Assembly (NCBI RefSeq): GCF_023347275.1
Contig: NZ_CP094468.1
Span: 992,001 to 1,056,000 of the forward strand
Direction: 5' to 3'
DNA length: 64,000 nt
From: Faecalibacterium sp. I3-3-89
GTDB taxonomy: Bacteria > Bacillota > Clostridia > Oscillospirales > Ruminococcaceae
Both the position numbers and the translations under genes were made by a program. The notes below the pieces were generated by a model. That model ran no database searches. It saw only the letters and a list, made by a program, of their open reading frames with translations, and was not told the DNA's origin. The stretch's first letter is position 1. Every line of letters starts with the position of its first letter. Shown piece after piece: positions 34,517-43,764 of the stretch.

Positions 34517-36178
34517 ATGAAGTCTGACATCGAGATCGCACAGGAAGCCAAAATGAAGCCCATCGCAGAGATCGCCGCCGGTCTGGGCCTTGCCGACGAG
34601 GACGTGATCCCCTATGGCCGCTACAAGGCCAAGATCAACCACCGCCTCATCCATAAGGCCTCGAAGCAGGGCAAGCTGATCCTCGTCACGGCCATCAGCC
34701 CCACCCCCGCAGGCGAGGGCAAGACGACCACCAGCGTGGGTCTGGCCGACGCCATGAATGCGCTGGGCAAGAAGACCATGCTCTGCCTCCGCGAGCCTTC
34801 CCTCGGCCCCGTTTTTGGCGTCAAGGGCGGCGCAGCCGGCGGCGGCTATGCGCAGGTGGTGCCGATGGAGGACATCAACCTCCACTTCACCGGTGACCTT
34901 CACGCCATCGGCGCAGCCAACAACCTGCTGGCCGCGATGATCGACAACAGCATCCAGCAGGGCAACCCCCTGAACATCGACCCCCGCCGCATCACTTGGA
35001 AGCGCTGCATGGACATGAACGACCGTCAGCTCCGCTTCATCGTGGACGGTCTGGGCGGCAAGGTCAACGGCACCCCCCGGGAGGACGGCTTCGACATCAC
35101 CGTCGCCAGCGAGGTCATGGCCATCTTCTGCCTCGCCACCAGCATCTCCGACCTGAAAGAGCGCCTCGCCAAGATCGTCTGCGCCTATACCTACGACGGC
35201 AAGCCCGTCACCGCCGGGGAGATCGGCGCGGCCGGTGCCATGACCGCCCTGCTGAAGGATGCGCTCGACCCCAACCTCGTCCAGACCCTCGAGAACAACC
35301 CCGCCATCATCCACGGTGGCCCCTTCGCCAACATTGCCCACGGCTGCAACAGTGTCATGGCCACCAAGCTCAGCCTCTCGCTGGCCGATTACGTCATCAC
35401 CGAGGCCGGCTTCGGTGCAGACCTCGGCGCGGAAAAGTTCCTTGACATCAAGTGCCGCTATGCGGGCATTGCACCCAGCGCCTGCGTGCTGGTGGCGACC
35501 CTCCGCGCCCTCAAGAGCCACGGCGGTGTGGCAAAGGCGGACTTGAACGCTCCCAACCTCGAGGCCGTCAAGAAGGGCGCAGCCAATCTCGTCCGCCACA
35601 TCGACAACATGAAGAACGGCTTCGGTCTGCCCGTGGTGGTGGCAATCAACGCCTTCCCCACTGACACCGCCGAGGAGCAGGCCTACGTCGAGCAGGTCTG
35701 CGCCGAGCAGGGCGTGCCCTGCGTCCTGAGCGAAGTCTTTGCCAAGGGCGGCGAGGGCGGCAAGGCGCTGGCAGAGAAGGTGCTGGACATCATGGAGGAC
35801 TGCTCCGTCCAGTACACCTACCCGCTGGAGATGCCCCTGAAGGATAAGATCAGCGCCATCGCCACGAAGATCTACCGCGCCGACGGCGTGAACTACAGCG
35901 CTGCTGCCGCCAAGACGCTGGCCGAGCTGACGGAGATGGGTTACGGCGATCTGCCCGTCTGCATCGCCAAGACCCAGTACAGCTTCAGCGATAATGCCAA
36001 GCTCACCGGCGCACCCACCGGCTTTACGATGGAGGTGCGTGAGGTGCGTCTGGCTGCGGGTGCCGGTTTCGTGGTGGTCATCTGCGGAAACATCATGACC
36101 ATGCCCGGTCTGCCCAAGAAGCCCGCTGCCGTGGGTATCGATGTGGACGCCGACGGCAAGATCACAGGCCTGTTCTAA
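34517..36178 (+). CDS. fhs: Formate-tetrahydrofolate ligase
   Basis: Makes 10-formyl-THF from formate, THF and ATP. 553 residues from ATG 34517, 9 nt after AAGGAGG. Key stretches: [14 protein letters not shown], the P-loop [53 protein letters not shown] (two adjoining stretches), [13 protein letters not shown] and the C-terminal [10 protein letters not shown]. Full length. Monocistronic between a ZTP riboswitch and a terminator. In fermenting Clostridia it feeds purine and formyl-Met-tRNA synthesis; no acetyl-CoA pathway genes are near. Confidence 0.97.
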   Translation: MKSDIEIAQEAKMKPIAEIAAGLGLADEDVIPYGRYKAKINHRLIHKASKQGKLILVTAISPTPAGEGKTTTSVGLADAMNALGKKTMLCLREPSLGPVFGVKGGAAGGGYAQVVPMEDINLHFTGDLHAIGAANNLLAAMIDNSIQQGNPLNIDPRRITWKRCMDMNDRQLRFIVDGLGGKVNGTPREDGFDITVASEVMAIFCLATSISDLKERLAKIVCAYTYDGKPVTAGEIGAAGAMTALLKDALDPNLVQTLENNPAIIHGGPFANIAHGCNSVMATKLSLSLADYVITEAGFGADLGAEKFLDIKCRYAGIAPSACVLVATLRALKSHGGVAKADLNAPNLEAVKKGAANLVRHIDNMKNGFGLPVVVAINAFPTDTAEEQAYVEQVCAEQGVPCVLSEVFAKGGEGGKALAEKVLDIMEDCSVQYTYPLEMPLKDKISAIATKIYRADGVNYSAAAAKTLAELTEMGYGDLPVCIAKTQYSFSDNAKLTGAPTGFTMEVREVRLAAGAGFVVVICGNIMTMPGLPKKPAAVGIDVDADGKITGLF

Positions 36179-36199
36179 ACGAAATTTCGTTCCATTCCT

Positions 36200-36235
36200 G
36201 CCCCTGCTGTCCTTCGGGATGGCGGGGGCTTTTTT
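36200..36235 (+). terminator. Terminator after fhs
   Basis: GCCCC-TGC-TG-TCC, TTCG loop, GGA-TGGC-GGGGGC, then T6. Confidence 0.85.
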
Positions 36236-36329
36236 GTGATATAGCCCAAAAAGTTAGCCGATAATTGTGCACCTTGCTCTGAAACTGTGTACAAAGGGTG
36301 TGAAATTTGAGAAAAAAGTCTTCATGTGG

Positions 36330-36358
36330 TTTACAAAAGTGTAACAAACTGTTATACT
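36330..36358 (+). promoter_or_regulatory. Promoter of the C39-like exported protein gene
   Basis: TTTACA (36330-36335) and TATACT (36353-36358), 17 bp apart. The 312 bp intergenic region is AT-rich; apart from this promoter it holds the fhs terminator and the covarying hairpin element at 36371-36472. Confidence 0.8.
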
Positions 36359-36370
36359 TTACAGCAGTGA

Positions 36371-36472
36371 ATATAGCAGTTTGCGTTTTTAATGCACAAG
36401 CAACATCCGCAAACTGCATATCGCAAATATGCTATTTTGATAGGCACTATTTTTGAAAATTGCGATAATAGC
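36371..36472 (+). repeat. Covarying hairpin element, copy 1
   Basis: Stem GCAGTTTGCG (36376-36385) / CGCAAACTGC (36408-36417) around TTTTTAATGCACAAGCAACA. Then ATATCGCAAATATGCT, with its own GCATAT/ATATGC hairpin, and a distal TTGCGATA (36460-36467) complementary to TATCGCAA (36419-36426). Copy 2 at 58597-58697 keeps the loop and the downstream blocks, but its stem is GCAAACCAAC/GTTGGTTTGC. It lies just downstream of a promoter. Confidence 0.8.
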
Positions 36473-36490
36473 TGAAGGGATGAGTCAAAC

Positions 36491-37537
36491 ATGGAATGTG
36501 CGCCGCACCGGATGTGGAAGAAACTGATGGCCCTTGTGCTGTCGCTCGTGATGATGGCTGTGATGCTGCCGGGAGCGCTGGCCGTAGACCTCAATGTGGA
36601 CGCAGGCTTCTACTTCAAACAGAGCCGGGGCGGAACCTGTACGCTGGCTTCTGCCGCCATGATGCTTCGCCGCCGCGCTTTTCTGGACGGCCTGACCGAC
36701 TGGACGGATGTGACCGAGAACAGCGTCCGGGGCAGTGCATGGTCCGGGGGACTGGCCCACAGTTTCAACTATAATGCCATGCAGGTGGGCTACGCCACCC
36801 TGCCCTCCGGCACGGAAGCCAAGAAGCAGACGCTTATCCAGCTGCTGGCCGAGCACCCCGAGGGCATCGTCCTCTATGACCGCAGCCGTCCCCACGCTGT
36901 TCTCCTGACGGATTACACCGACGGCGTCTTCTATTGCTCCGACCCGGCCGGGAGCGTTTCGCTGGGCCGCGTGCCCATCTCGGCGGCAAGCATCTCCATC
37001 GCGGGGGCGTCCTGCTACTGGTACATCACCTCGGATCAGAATAGTGTCACGGCCTCGCCGGACAGCCTCCGTCTGGAAGGGATGCACTATCCGGTCAACA
37101 TCCGCACCGGAAAGGGCATGAGCGTGAGCGGCATCGCCGCCAGCGCCTCGAACGCCGTACTGACGGAGGTCGAGGTGGTCATCCTTGACGCCAACGACCA
37201 GACCGTCCAGAGCGCCGAAGCGGCCCCCAACGTGTCCAGTTGGTCGCTGAAGAACCTCGACAGTCAGATCCGCTTCGGTGAGCTGCCGGAGGGCAGCTAC
37301 ACCTACATGGTCGTCCTGATTGACTCCAATGGGCAGACCCTCTGCTTCATGAGCGATTTCACGGTGTCCGGCAGCGCCAACAGCACCGCTGTCTACTGGT
37401 CGGTGCAGGATCCCTCCGGCTCGAAGGTGAGCCAGATCGTTCAGGAGGTCGAAGCGGCAGCTGTCGAGGCAGTGGAGTCTGGCTCTGAGGCCGTAGGCGA
37501 GACGAAAAAGAACATCTGGAGCTGGCTTCTGGGCTGA
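36491..37537 (+). CDS. Exported protein with C39-like cysteine-peptidase fold
   Basis: 348 residues. Signal peptide at 1-31 (KKLMALVLSLVMMAVMLPGALA, split before VDLN). The next ~150 residues resemble C39-type papain-fold domains: GGTCTLASAAMMLRRR supplies a candidate Cys, RPHAVLLTDYTDGVFYCSDPAG a candidate His and Asp. The C-terminal ~130 residues look like a beta-sandwich (MHYPVNIRTGKGMSVSGIA ... GSYTYMVVLIDSNGQ). A short Ala/Glu helix and WSWLLG end it. Substrate unknown; a wall-associated protease or amidase is possible. Ribosome binding site AAGGGATG. It converges with the SpoIID-like gene. Confidence 0.65.
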   Translation: MECAPHRMWKKLMALVLSLVMMAVMLPGALAVDLNVDAGFYFKQSRGGTCTLASAAMMLRRRAFLDGLTDWTDVTENSVRGSAWSGGLAHSFNYNAMQVGYATLPSGTEAKKQTLIQLLAEHPEGIVLYDRSRPHAVLLTDYTDGVFYCSDPAGSVSLGRVPISAASISIAGASCYWYITSDQNSVTASPDSLRLEGMHYPVNIRTGKGMSVSGIAASASNAVLTEVEVVILDANDQTVQSAEAAPNVSSWSLKNLDSQIRFGELPEGSYTYMVVLIDSNGQTLCFMSDFTVSGSANSTAVYWSVQDPSGSKVSQIVQEVEAAAVEAVESGSEAVGETKKNIWSWLLG

Positions 37538-37551
37538 GTTTCCGAAATAAG

Positions 37552-37587
37552 AACAGGGTGGTCAGCACTTGCCGGCCACCCTGTTTT
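37552..37587. terminator. Bidirectional terminator
   Basis: AACAGGGTGG (37552-37561) pairs with CCACCCTGTT (37576-37585) with T-runs on both strands, between converging genes. Confidence 0.85.
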
Positions 37588-37591
37588 TGCG

Positions 37592-38605
37592 TCACCGGCA
37601 GAGCTGGGTGCCGGGGAAATAGTGGGAGAGGATGTCTGCATAGCCCTGCCCCTGCTCGGCCAGCGCCTTTGCGCCCCACTGGCTCAGGCCGACGCCGTGG
37701 CCGTAGCCCCGCGTCGTGATGCAGAAGCCGCCGTCCTGATACCGGAGGGTGAAGCAGGCGCTCCGCAGACCCAGTGCCCGCCGGAGGGCCGCGCCGGAGA
37801 CGGTCTGGCCGCAGACGGGCAGAGAGGCGACATAGCCGGAGGCCGTCAGGGTCGGTTCGCCGAACCATTGCCCGGGCGCGGCAGGGTCGGCGGCAATGCC
37901 CAGTCCTTCCGAAAGGAGCTGCCCCGTCTGCGCGGCAGAGAGGGTGAGCGTGACCTCGTAGTTGTCGGCGGACAGGTCGGTGCTACTGTCTACCGGGACG
38001 AGATAGGGGAGGGCGCTGCCCCAGACGTTCTCGCTGGCCTCGGTGCGGCCGTTGGAGAGGGCAAAATAGCTCGTCCCTGCCGCCGCGCCGTCATAGCAGA
38101 GGACATCGCCGAGGACGGAATCCACGAGGGAGGAGAGCCGGGCATAATTGGCCTCGTAGTCGGTGCCCCAGTAGCTGTGGAGAACGGCGTCGGTCAGATA
38201 GCCCTGCCGCCGCGCGGGGTCGGCGGAGAGCCAGCTGCCGTTGGCCGCAGAGGCGTGGTCGCGGCAGTAGAGGGCGTAGCTGTGGGCGGCGACGATCTGG
38301 GCTTTGAGGGCCTCGTCCGGCCACGAGAGCGGCATCTCAGCCGCCGCTGCCCCGATGAGATAGTCCCGCTTCGGCACCTGCTGCACTTCGCCGGTGGTAC
38401 TGTCCTCGATGAGAAAGAGGTCTGCGTCGCCCTCGTAAGCGGCAGGAGCGGCTTCCGGGGCGGCCGGGACGGCGCTGGACGCGGGGGAAGGAGCGACATC
38501 CGCCCTGCGGCCCAGCACCGCCCGGGCCAGCCGATAGCCCGCCAGCGGCAGAGCGCTGCCCAGCACGAGGAGCAGGGCACAGAGGAGCAGAAAGGCTTTT
38601 TTCAC
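37592..38605 (-). CDS. SpoIID/LytB-domain protein
   Basis: 337 residues from GTG 38605, which has GGGAGGG 9 nt upstream; the ATG at 38614 touches the Shine-Dalgarno and is unlikely. It starts with a membrane anchor (KKAFLLLCALLLVLGSALPL). The SpoIID domain follows: AAAEMPLSWPDEALKAQIVAAHSYAL with the catalytic Glu, and the C-terminal GYGHGVGLSQWGAKALAEQG...YADILSHYFPGTQL. SpoIID is a lytic transglycosylase that acts on stripped glycan strands during engulfment in spore formers. No other sporulation gene is in the window, so a general wall role is possible. Confidence 0.85.
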   Translation of the reverse strand: MKKAFLLLCALLLVLGSALPLAGYRLARAVLGRRADVAPSPASSAVPAAPEAAPAAYEGDADLFLIEDSTTGEVQQVPKRDYLIGAAAAEMPLSWPDEALKAQIVAAHSYALYCRDHASAANGSWLSADPARRQGYLTDAVLHSYWGTDYEANYARLSSLVDSVLGDVLCYDGAAAGTSYFALSNGRTEASENVWGSALPYLVPVDSSTDLSADNYEVTLTLSAAQTGQLLSEGLGIAADPAAPGQWFGEPTLTASGYVASLPVCGQTVSGAALRRALGLRSACFTLRYQDGGFCITTRGYGHGVGLSQWGAKALAEQGQGYADILSHYFPGTQLCR

Positions 38606-38687
38606 TGAGAACATCCCTCCCGGACAGACATTTTACTCTCAGTCTACCGGCTGACGTCAGCAAAAAAGCGCACAAGAAAGGAATGCC

Positions 38688-38716
38688 TTGCATTTCAGCC
38701 GAAAGCGCGTTATCAT
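38688..38716 (+). promoter_or_regulatory. Promoter of the membrane protein gene
   Basis: TTGCAT (38688-38693) and TATCAT (38711-38716), 17 bp apart, 46 bp before the ATG. Confidence 0.65.
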
Positions 38717-38762
38717 ATTCTATAAGATTCTCCCCAGAGGGGATAAAATTCGAGGATGACAG

Positions 38763-39545
38763 ATGAATTCTTTGATCTTGGTTTCGCTTATCCTGAGTGT
38801 GCTGCTGGGCATTTTCCGGGGCATCGACCTGACGTTCTGGACGGACGCAGAAACGGGCCTCTGCGTGGTCGGTCCGGTCTGGCTGCGGTATGCGGCGCTG
38901 GCTGCGGTGGTCGGCATCGCTGTGGCGGCGGGCCGCAGCAGTCAGCCGAAGCCTGATGCGCTGCGGGGGCGGTGCATCCCCTCCGGCGTCGCGGCACTGG
39001 CGGCAGCGGTCTGCTATGGAGAGACCGCTGTGCTGCGCATCCTCTGGATGCACAGCAGCGTGGTGATGCTCCTGCGCGCAGTGCTGGAGGCGCTGTGCGC
39101 GTTCTGGATGCTCGGGCTGGGGCTGAGCTGGCTGCGGAAGGATTGGAAGGCCCCCACCCGCAGCCTCACGCCCGCCGTGCTGGGCAGCGTCATCTTTTAC
39201 TGGTGCGTGCTGGCCCGCTTCATGGAGAACAGCTCCAGCTGGCACCGCGTCGCCCCCACTGCGATGGTCTGGCAGCTGCTGGCGGGGCTGGTGTTCCTCT
39301 CGGCGCTGGCCCGGGCGCTCTATCTGCCCGGCACCTCCGATGGCCGCACCCTCTGCGCCGGGGCACTGGCGTCCTTCGCGCTCTGCCTGTGCTGGGAGAT
39401 GCCCAGTGTGGTGCAGATGCTGACAGAAAACGGCAGCGCCGCCCTCCTGACACCGGAGCTGCTGTTCCGGCTGGGGCTGTGCTGCGTGGGTGTGCTGGGG
39501 GGCTTGTGCGCCGTGCGGTGCTGCCGTGCTGGACAGGGTGCATAA
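38763..39545 (+). CDS. Integral membrane protein of unknown function
   Basis: 260 residues with about seven hydrophobic segments (near 2-18, 38-56, 73-88, 98-122, 137-150, 168-188, 197-212 and 228-252). It is rich in Leu, Ala, Trp and Cys. No family motif recognised. Start ATG with GAGGATG upstream. It is divergent from the SpoIID-like gene and has its own promoter. It lies 197 bp before gap, so it is probably not part of the glycolytic set. Confidence 0.6.
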   Translation: MNSLILVSLILSVLLGIFRGIDLTFWTDAETGLCVVGPVWLRYAALAAVVGIAVAAGRSSQPKPDALRGRCIPSGVAALAAAVCYGETAVLRILWMHSSVVMLLRAVLEALCAFWMLGLGLSWLRKDWKAPTRSLTPAVLGSVIFYWCVLARFMENSSSWHRVAPTAMVWQLLAGLVFLSALARALYLPGTSDGRTLCAGALASFALCLCWEMPSVVQMLTENGSAALLTPELLFRLGLCCVGVLGGLCAVRCCRAGQGA

Positions 39546-39656
39546 ACCCATCAGCAGCCGGTTGGTTGAATTGCTCAAAACAGCACACCTTTCCCGGATA
39601 AAATAGTACAAAAGCAAAAAAGTGTGAAAACGACTTGTTAATTTTTTGGCAGGCAC

Positions 39657-39685
39657 TTGAAACTTTTGCCGTTTTGGTCTAAAAT
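39657..39685 (+). promoter_or_regulatory. Promoter of gap
   Basis: TTGAAA (39657-39662) and TAAAAT (39680-39685), 17 bp apart. Confidence 0.85.
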
Positions 39686-39742
39686 AAGAGTACCGTGAAT
39701 TATCCGAATCAGGGTAAGAAACATTTAGGAGGTACTATTAAC

Positions 39743-40774
39743 ATGGCTGTTAGAGTTGCTATCAATGGTTTTGGTCGTATTGGCCGTCTGGCTTTCCGTC
39801 AGATGTTTGATGCTGAGGGTTACGAGGTCGTCGCTATCAACGACCTGACCAGCCCCAAGATGCTGGCTCACCTGCTGAAGTACGATACCGCTCAGGGTTC
39901 CTTCTGCGGCAAGATCGGCGAGAACAAGCACACCGTCGAGGCTACCGAGGATTCCATCATTGTCGATGGCAAGGAGATCAAGATCTACGCTGTCAAGGAC
40001 GCTAAGGATGCTCCTTGGGGCGAGCTGAACGTCGATGTCGTTCTGGAGTGCACCGGCTTCTACACCAGCAAGGAGAAGAGCATGGCTCACATTCAGGCTG
40101 GCGCTAAGAAGGTCGTTATCTCTGCTCCCGCAGGCAACGACCTGAAGACCATCGTTTACTCCGTCAACGAGAAGACCCTGACCAAGGAAGATCAGGTCAT
40201 CTCTGCTGCTTCCTGCACCACCAACTGCCTGGCTCCTATGGCCGACACCCTGAACAAGACCTACCCCATCGTCTCCGGCATCATGACCACCGTTCATGCT
40301 TACACCGGCGATCAGATGATCCTGGATGGTCCTCAGCGCAAGGGCGACCTGCGCCGTGCTCGCGCTGGCGCACAGAACATCGTCCCCAACAGCACCGGTG
40401 CTGCTAAGGCCATCGGTCTGGTCATTCCCGAGCTGAACGGCAAGCTGATCGGCTCTGCTCAGCGTGTGCCTGTCCCCACCGGCTCCACCACCATTCTGGT
40501 CGCAGTCGTCAAGGGCAAGGACGTCACCAAGGAGTCCATCAACGCTGCTATGAAGGCTGCTACTTCTGAGTCCTTCGGCTACAACGAGGATCAGATCGTT
40601 TCCTCCGATGTCATCGGTATGCGTTACGGCTCTCTGTTCGATTCCACCCAGACCATGGTCGCTAAGATCGACGACGACACCTATCAGGTTCAGGTCGTGT
40701 CTTGGTACGACAACGAGAACTCCTACACCTCTCAGATGGTCCGTACCATTAAGTACTTCGCTGAGAACTGCTAA
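39743..40774 (+). CDS. gap: Glyceraldehyde-3-phosphate dehydrogenase
   Basis: 343 residues from ATG 39743 (TTAGGAGGT upstream). NAD-binding [18 protein letters not shown], the catalytic centre [14 protein letters not shown] with the active Cys and the His in [11 protein letters not shown], and [15 protein letters not shown] at the C-terminus. Asp in [11 protein letters not shown] suggests an NAD-dependent glycolytic enzyme. Codon use is noticeably different from neighbours (more GCT, GTT and CGT), as expected for very high expression. Own promoter and terminator; no cggR-type repressor gene nearby. Confidence 0.97.
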   Translation: MAVRVAINGFGRIGRLAFRQMFDAEGYEVVAINDLTSPKMLAHLLKYDTAQGSFCGKIGENKHTVEATEDSIIVDGKEIKIYAVKDAKDAPWGELNVDVVLECTGFYTSKEKSMAHIQAGAKKVVISAPAGNDLKTIVYSVNEKTLTKEDQVISAASCTTNCLAPMADTLNKTYPIVSGIMTTVHAYTGDQMILDGPQRKGDLRRARAGAQNIVPNSTGAAKAIGLVIPELNGKLIGSAQRVPVPTGSTTILVAVVKGKDVTKESINAAMKAATSESFGYNEDQIVSSDVIGMRYGSLFDSTQTMVAKIDDDTYQVQVVSWYDNENSYTSQMVRTIKYFAENC

Positions 40775-40843
40775 TCACAGCTCTACGCTCAAAAGTGCTT
40801 GAGGTGTCGTGCTGAAAAGCACGGATGCCAATAAGTGAGTCCG

Positions 40844-40888
40844 ACACCCTTTCTTCTGCGGGTCTCCGCAGAGGGAAGGGTGTTTTTT
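40844..40888 (+). terminator. Terminator after gap
   Basis: ACACCCTTTC-TTCTGCGG / CCGCAGA-GGGAAGGGTGT with TTTTTT. Confidence 0.9.
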
Positions 40889-40900
40889 GTTTATCCTTGC

Positions 40901-40929
40901 TTGCTGTTCGGCCTGCTTCATGATACAAT
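40901..40929 (+). promoter_or_regulatory. Promoter of ugd
   Basis: TTGCTG (40901-40906) and TACAAT (40924-40929), 17 bp apart. Confidence 0.75.
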
Positions 40930-40979
40930 AAAACAGAAGCCGTCGAACATTTTATAGTTGTGTCGTAGGAGCGAAAGCC

Positions 40980-42236
40980 ATGAGAGCATTCGAAAAACTG
41001 AACATTGCCGTTGCGGGCACAGGCTATGTCGGCCTGTCCATCGCCACCCTGCTGAGCCAGCACCACCATGTCACCGCTGTGGACATCGTGCCGGAGAAGG
41101 TGGAGCAGATCAACCACAAAAAGTCTCCCATTCAGGATGACTACATTGAACGATACCTTGCGGAAAAGGATCTCGACCTGACCGCTACGCTGGACGGGAA
41201 AGCGGCCTACCGGGATGCGGACTTCGTGGTCATTGCCGCCCCGACCAACTACGACAGCCGGAAGAACTTCTTCGATACCTCTGCGGTGGAGGCGGTCATC
41301 CAGCTGGTGATGAAGGTGAACCCCGAGGCCATCATGGTCATCAAGTCCACCATCCCGGTGGGCTTCACGGCTTCGGTTCGGGAAAAATATCAGTGCAGGA
41401 ACATCATCTTCAGCCCGGAGTTTCTGCGGGAGTCCAAAGCGCTGTATGACAATCTCTACCCCAGCCGCATCATCGTGGGTACGGATATGCAGGACGACCG
41501 CCTTGTGGAGGCGGCCCACACCTTCGCCCATCTGCTGCAGGAGGGGGCCATCAAGAAAGATGTCGAGACCCTCTTCATGGGCTTCACAGAGGCAGAGGCC
41601 GTCAAACTGTTTGCAAACACATATCTGGCGCTCCGCGTCTCCTTCTTCAACGAGCTGGACACCTATGCCGAGATGAAGGGCCTTGACACCCAGAAGATCA
41701 TCGAGGGCGTCTGCCTCGACCCCCGCATCGGCACACATTATAATAACCCCAGCTTCGGCTACGGCGGCTACTGCCTGCCCAAGGACACAAAGCAGCTTCT
41801 CGCCAACTACGCCGACGTGCCCGAGAACCTCATCGAGGCCATTGTGGAGTCCAACCGCACCCGCAAGGACTTTATCGCCGACCGGGTGCTTCAGATGGCG
41901 GGCTACTACAGCTATGGGGAGGAGAACGAGTACGACGCAAGGGAAGAGAAACCCTGCGTCATCGGCGTCTACCGCCTGACCATGAAGGCGAACTCCGACA
42001 ACTTCCGGCAGTCCTCCATTCAGGGCGTCATGAAGCGGATCAAGGCCAAGGGCGCGACCGTCATCATCTACGAGCCGACGCTGGAGAACGGCACGACCTT
42101 CTTTGGCAGCGAGGTGGTAAACGACCTTGAGGCGTTCAAAAAGCGGAGTCAGGCCATCATTGCCAACCGCTATGACAGCTGCCTTGATGATGTACAGGAG
42201 AAGGTCTACACCCGCGACCTGTTCCGGAGAGACTGA
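40980..42236 (+). CDS. ugd: UDP-glucose 6-dehydrogenase family protein
   Basis: 418 residues. Oxidises a UDP-sugar (probably UDP-glucose) to the uronic acid in two NAD-dependent steps for capsule or wall polymers. NAD fold [19 protein letters not shown], then [28 protein letters not shown] and the catalytic cysteine in [15 protein letters not shown]. The C-terminal UDP-binding domain has [21 protein letters not shown]. Own promoter; Shine-Dalgarno TAGGAGCG. It sits between gap and pgk, an unusual place for a nucleotide-sugar enzyme; no glycosyltransferases are near. Confidence 0.88.
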   Translation: MRAFEKLNIAVAGTGYVGLSIATLLSQHHHVTAVDIVPEKVEQINHKKSPIQDDYIERYLAEKDLDLTATLDGKAAYRDADFVVIAAPTNYDSRKNFFDTSAVEAVIQLVMKVNPEAIMVIKSTIPVGFTASVREKYQCRNIIFSPEFLRESKALYDNLYPSRIIVGTDMQDDRLVEAAHTFAHLLQEGAIKKDVETLFMGFTEAEAVKLFANTYLALRVSFFNELDTYAEMKGLDTQKIIEGVCLDPRIGTHYNNPSFGYGGYCLPKDTKQLLANYADVPENLIEAIVESNRTRKDFIADRVLQMAGYYSYGEENEYDAREEKPCVIGVYRLTMKANSDNFRQSSIQGVMKRIKAKGATVIIYEPTLENGTTFFGSEVVNDLEAFKKRSQAIIANRYDSCLDDVQEKVYTRDLFRRD

Positions 42237-42366
42237 GCCTCGCAGCCCGGCCTTGCCGGGCGGACGCGGGATGGAAAGGCTGCTCTTTGTCAAGCCACTG
42301 TCAAAATAGACACAATTCCAGAATATCCCGGGAAAAGTTTGTTAATAAATTATCCATCCGCCGTCC

Positions 42367-42395
42367 TTGCAATACACACACATTTTGTTTATAAT
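42367..42395 (+). promoter_or_regulatory. Promoter of pgk
   Basis: TTGCAA (42367-42372) and TATAAT (42390-42395), 17 bp apart. The preceding 130 bp hold only a short CCCGGC-CTT-GCCGGG hairpin after ugd (about 42247-42261). Confidence 0.85.
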
Positions 42396-42471
42396 AGTGT
42401 CATAGGGGTCAAGGCCCCGAGAGTGAGCGAAATTCGATTCCGAAGAATGAATTGAGAGGAGAATAATCACT

Positions 42472-43680
42472 ATGGGTTTAGGTAAAAAGACGATCGACGA
42501 TCAGAACTACTGCGGCAAGAAGGTCCTTGTCCGCTGCGATTTCAACGTCCCCATGAAGGACGGCGTCATCACCAACGAGAACCGTATCAATGCGGCTCTG
42601 CCCACCATCCAGAAGCTGGTCAATGACGGCGCAAAGGTCATCCTGTGCAGCCATCTGGGCAAGCCGAAGAACGGCCCCGAGGCAAAGTTCAGCCTCGCAC
42701 CCGTTGCTGTGGCTCTGAGCGCAAAGCTGGGCAAGACCGTCGTGTTTGCTGACGACGACAACGTCGTGGGCGAGAATGCAAAGGCTGCTGTCGCTGCCAT
42801 GAACAACGGCGACGTCGTCCTGCTGCAGAACACCCGTTTCCGCAAGGAAGAGACCAAGAACATCCCCGAGTTCTCTCAGGAGCTGGCTTCTCTGGCCGAC
42901 GCTTATGTTGACGATGCATTCGGCAGCTGCCACCGTGCACACTGCTCCACCGCAGGCGTCACCGACTACATCAAGGACACCGCTGTCGGCTACCTGATGG
43001 AGAAGGAGATCAAGTACCTCGGCAACGCCGTGAACGATCCCGTCCGTCCCTTCACCGCCATTCTGGGCGGCGCAAAGGTCGCTGACAAGCTGAATGTCAT
43101 CTCCAACCTGCTGGAGAAGGTCGATACCCTCATCATCGGCGGCGGCATGGCCTATACCTTCATCAAGGCACAGGGCTATGAGGTCGGCAAGAGCCTGTGC
43201 GACGACTCCAAGCTGGACTACTGCAAGGAGATGATGGCAAAGGCTCAGGAGAAGGGCGTCAAGCTGCTCCTGCCCGTCGATACTGCCTGTGTCGAGAACT
43301 TCCCTGACCCCATCGACGCTCCCGTCGAGACCACCGTTGTCCCTGTCACCGCCATCCCGGCTGACATGGAGGGCTGCGACATCGGCCCCGAGACCATGAA
43401 GCTGTTCGCCGATGCGGTCAAGGCTTCCAAGACCGTCGTCTGGAACGGCCCCATGGGCGTCTTCGAGAACCCGACTCTGGCAGCCGGCACTCTGGCTGTG
43501 GCCAAGGCAATGGCTGAGAGCGACGCTACCACCGTCATCGGCGGCGGCGACAGCGCAGCAGCTGTCCAGCAGATGGGTCTGGGCGACAAGATGACCCACA
43601 TCTCCACCGGCGGCGGCGCTTCTCTGGAGTATCTGGAGGGCAAGGAGCTGCCCGGCATCGCAGTCATCCAGAACGCATAA
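42472..43680 (+). CDS. pgk: Phosphoglycerate kinase
   Basis: 402 residues. N-terminal [16 protein letters not shown] (substrate), [23 protein letters not shown] and [12 protein letters not shown]. The nucleotide-binding half has [46 protein letters not shown] and [16 protein letters not shown]-forming step of glycolysis. Ribosome binding site GAGAGGAG. It is followed by a hairpin and then tpiA. Confidence 0.98.
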   Translation: MGLGKKTIDDQNYCGKKVLVRCDFNVPMKDGVITNENRINAALPTIQKLVNDGAKVILCSHLGKPKNGPEAKFSLAPVAVALSAKLGKTVVFADDDNVVGENAKAAVAAMNNGDVVLLQNTRFRKEETKNIPEFSQELASLADAYVDDAFGSCHRAHCSTAGVTDYIKDTAVGYLMEKEIKYLGNAVNDPVRPFTAILGGAKVADKLNVISNLLEKVDTLIIGGGMAYTFIKAQGYEVGKSLCDDSKLDYCKEMMAKAQEKGVKLLLPVDTACVENFPDPIDAPVETTVVPVTAIPADMEGCDIGPETMKLFADAVKASKTVVWNGPMGVFENPTLAAGTLAVAKAMAESDATTVIGGGDSAAAVQQMGLGDKMTHISTGGGASLEYLEGKELPGIAVIQNA

Positions 43681-43697
43681 TTCCGGCATCATAAACG

Positions 43698-43737
43698 GGT
43701 GCGGCGGCTGTTTCGCCGCCGCACCTTTCTGTTTTTA
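43698..43737 (+). terminator. Hairpin between pgk and tpiA
   Basis: GGTGCGGCGG pairs with CCGCCGCACC, then TTTCTGTTTTT. Could give partial termination or mRNA stability between pgk and tpiA. Confidence 0.7.
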
Positions 43738-43764
43738 TCAATAAGAAGGTAAGGAGAACATATC

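Noticed and set aside
36352..36594. Short minus-strand frame sharing an AYLRYA-like peptide with the extended frame at 57968-58735
   Set aside because: The similarity comes from the repeated hairpin DNA element, not from a shared protein; the true start of the PsiE-like gene is at 58558.
37592..38605. Reading the SpoIID-like gene as evidence for sporulation
   Set aside because: SpoIID/LytB domains also occur in non-sporulating bacteria, and no other sporulation gene is present in the window.
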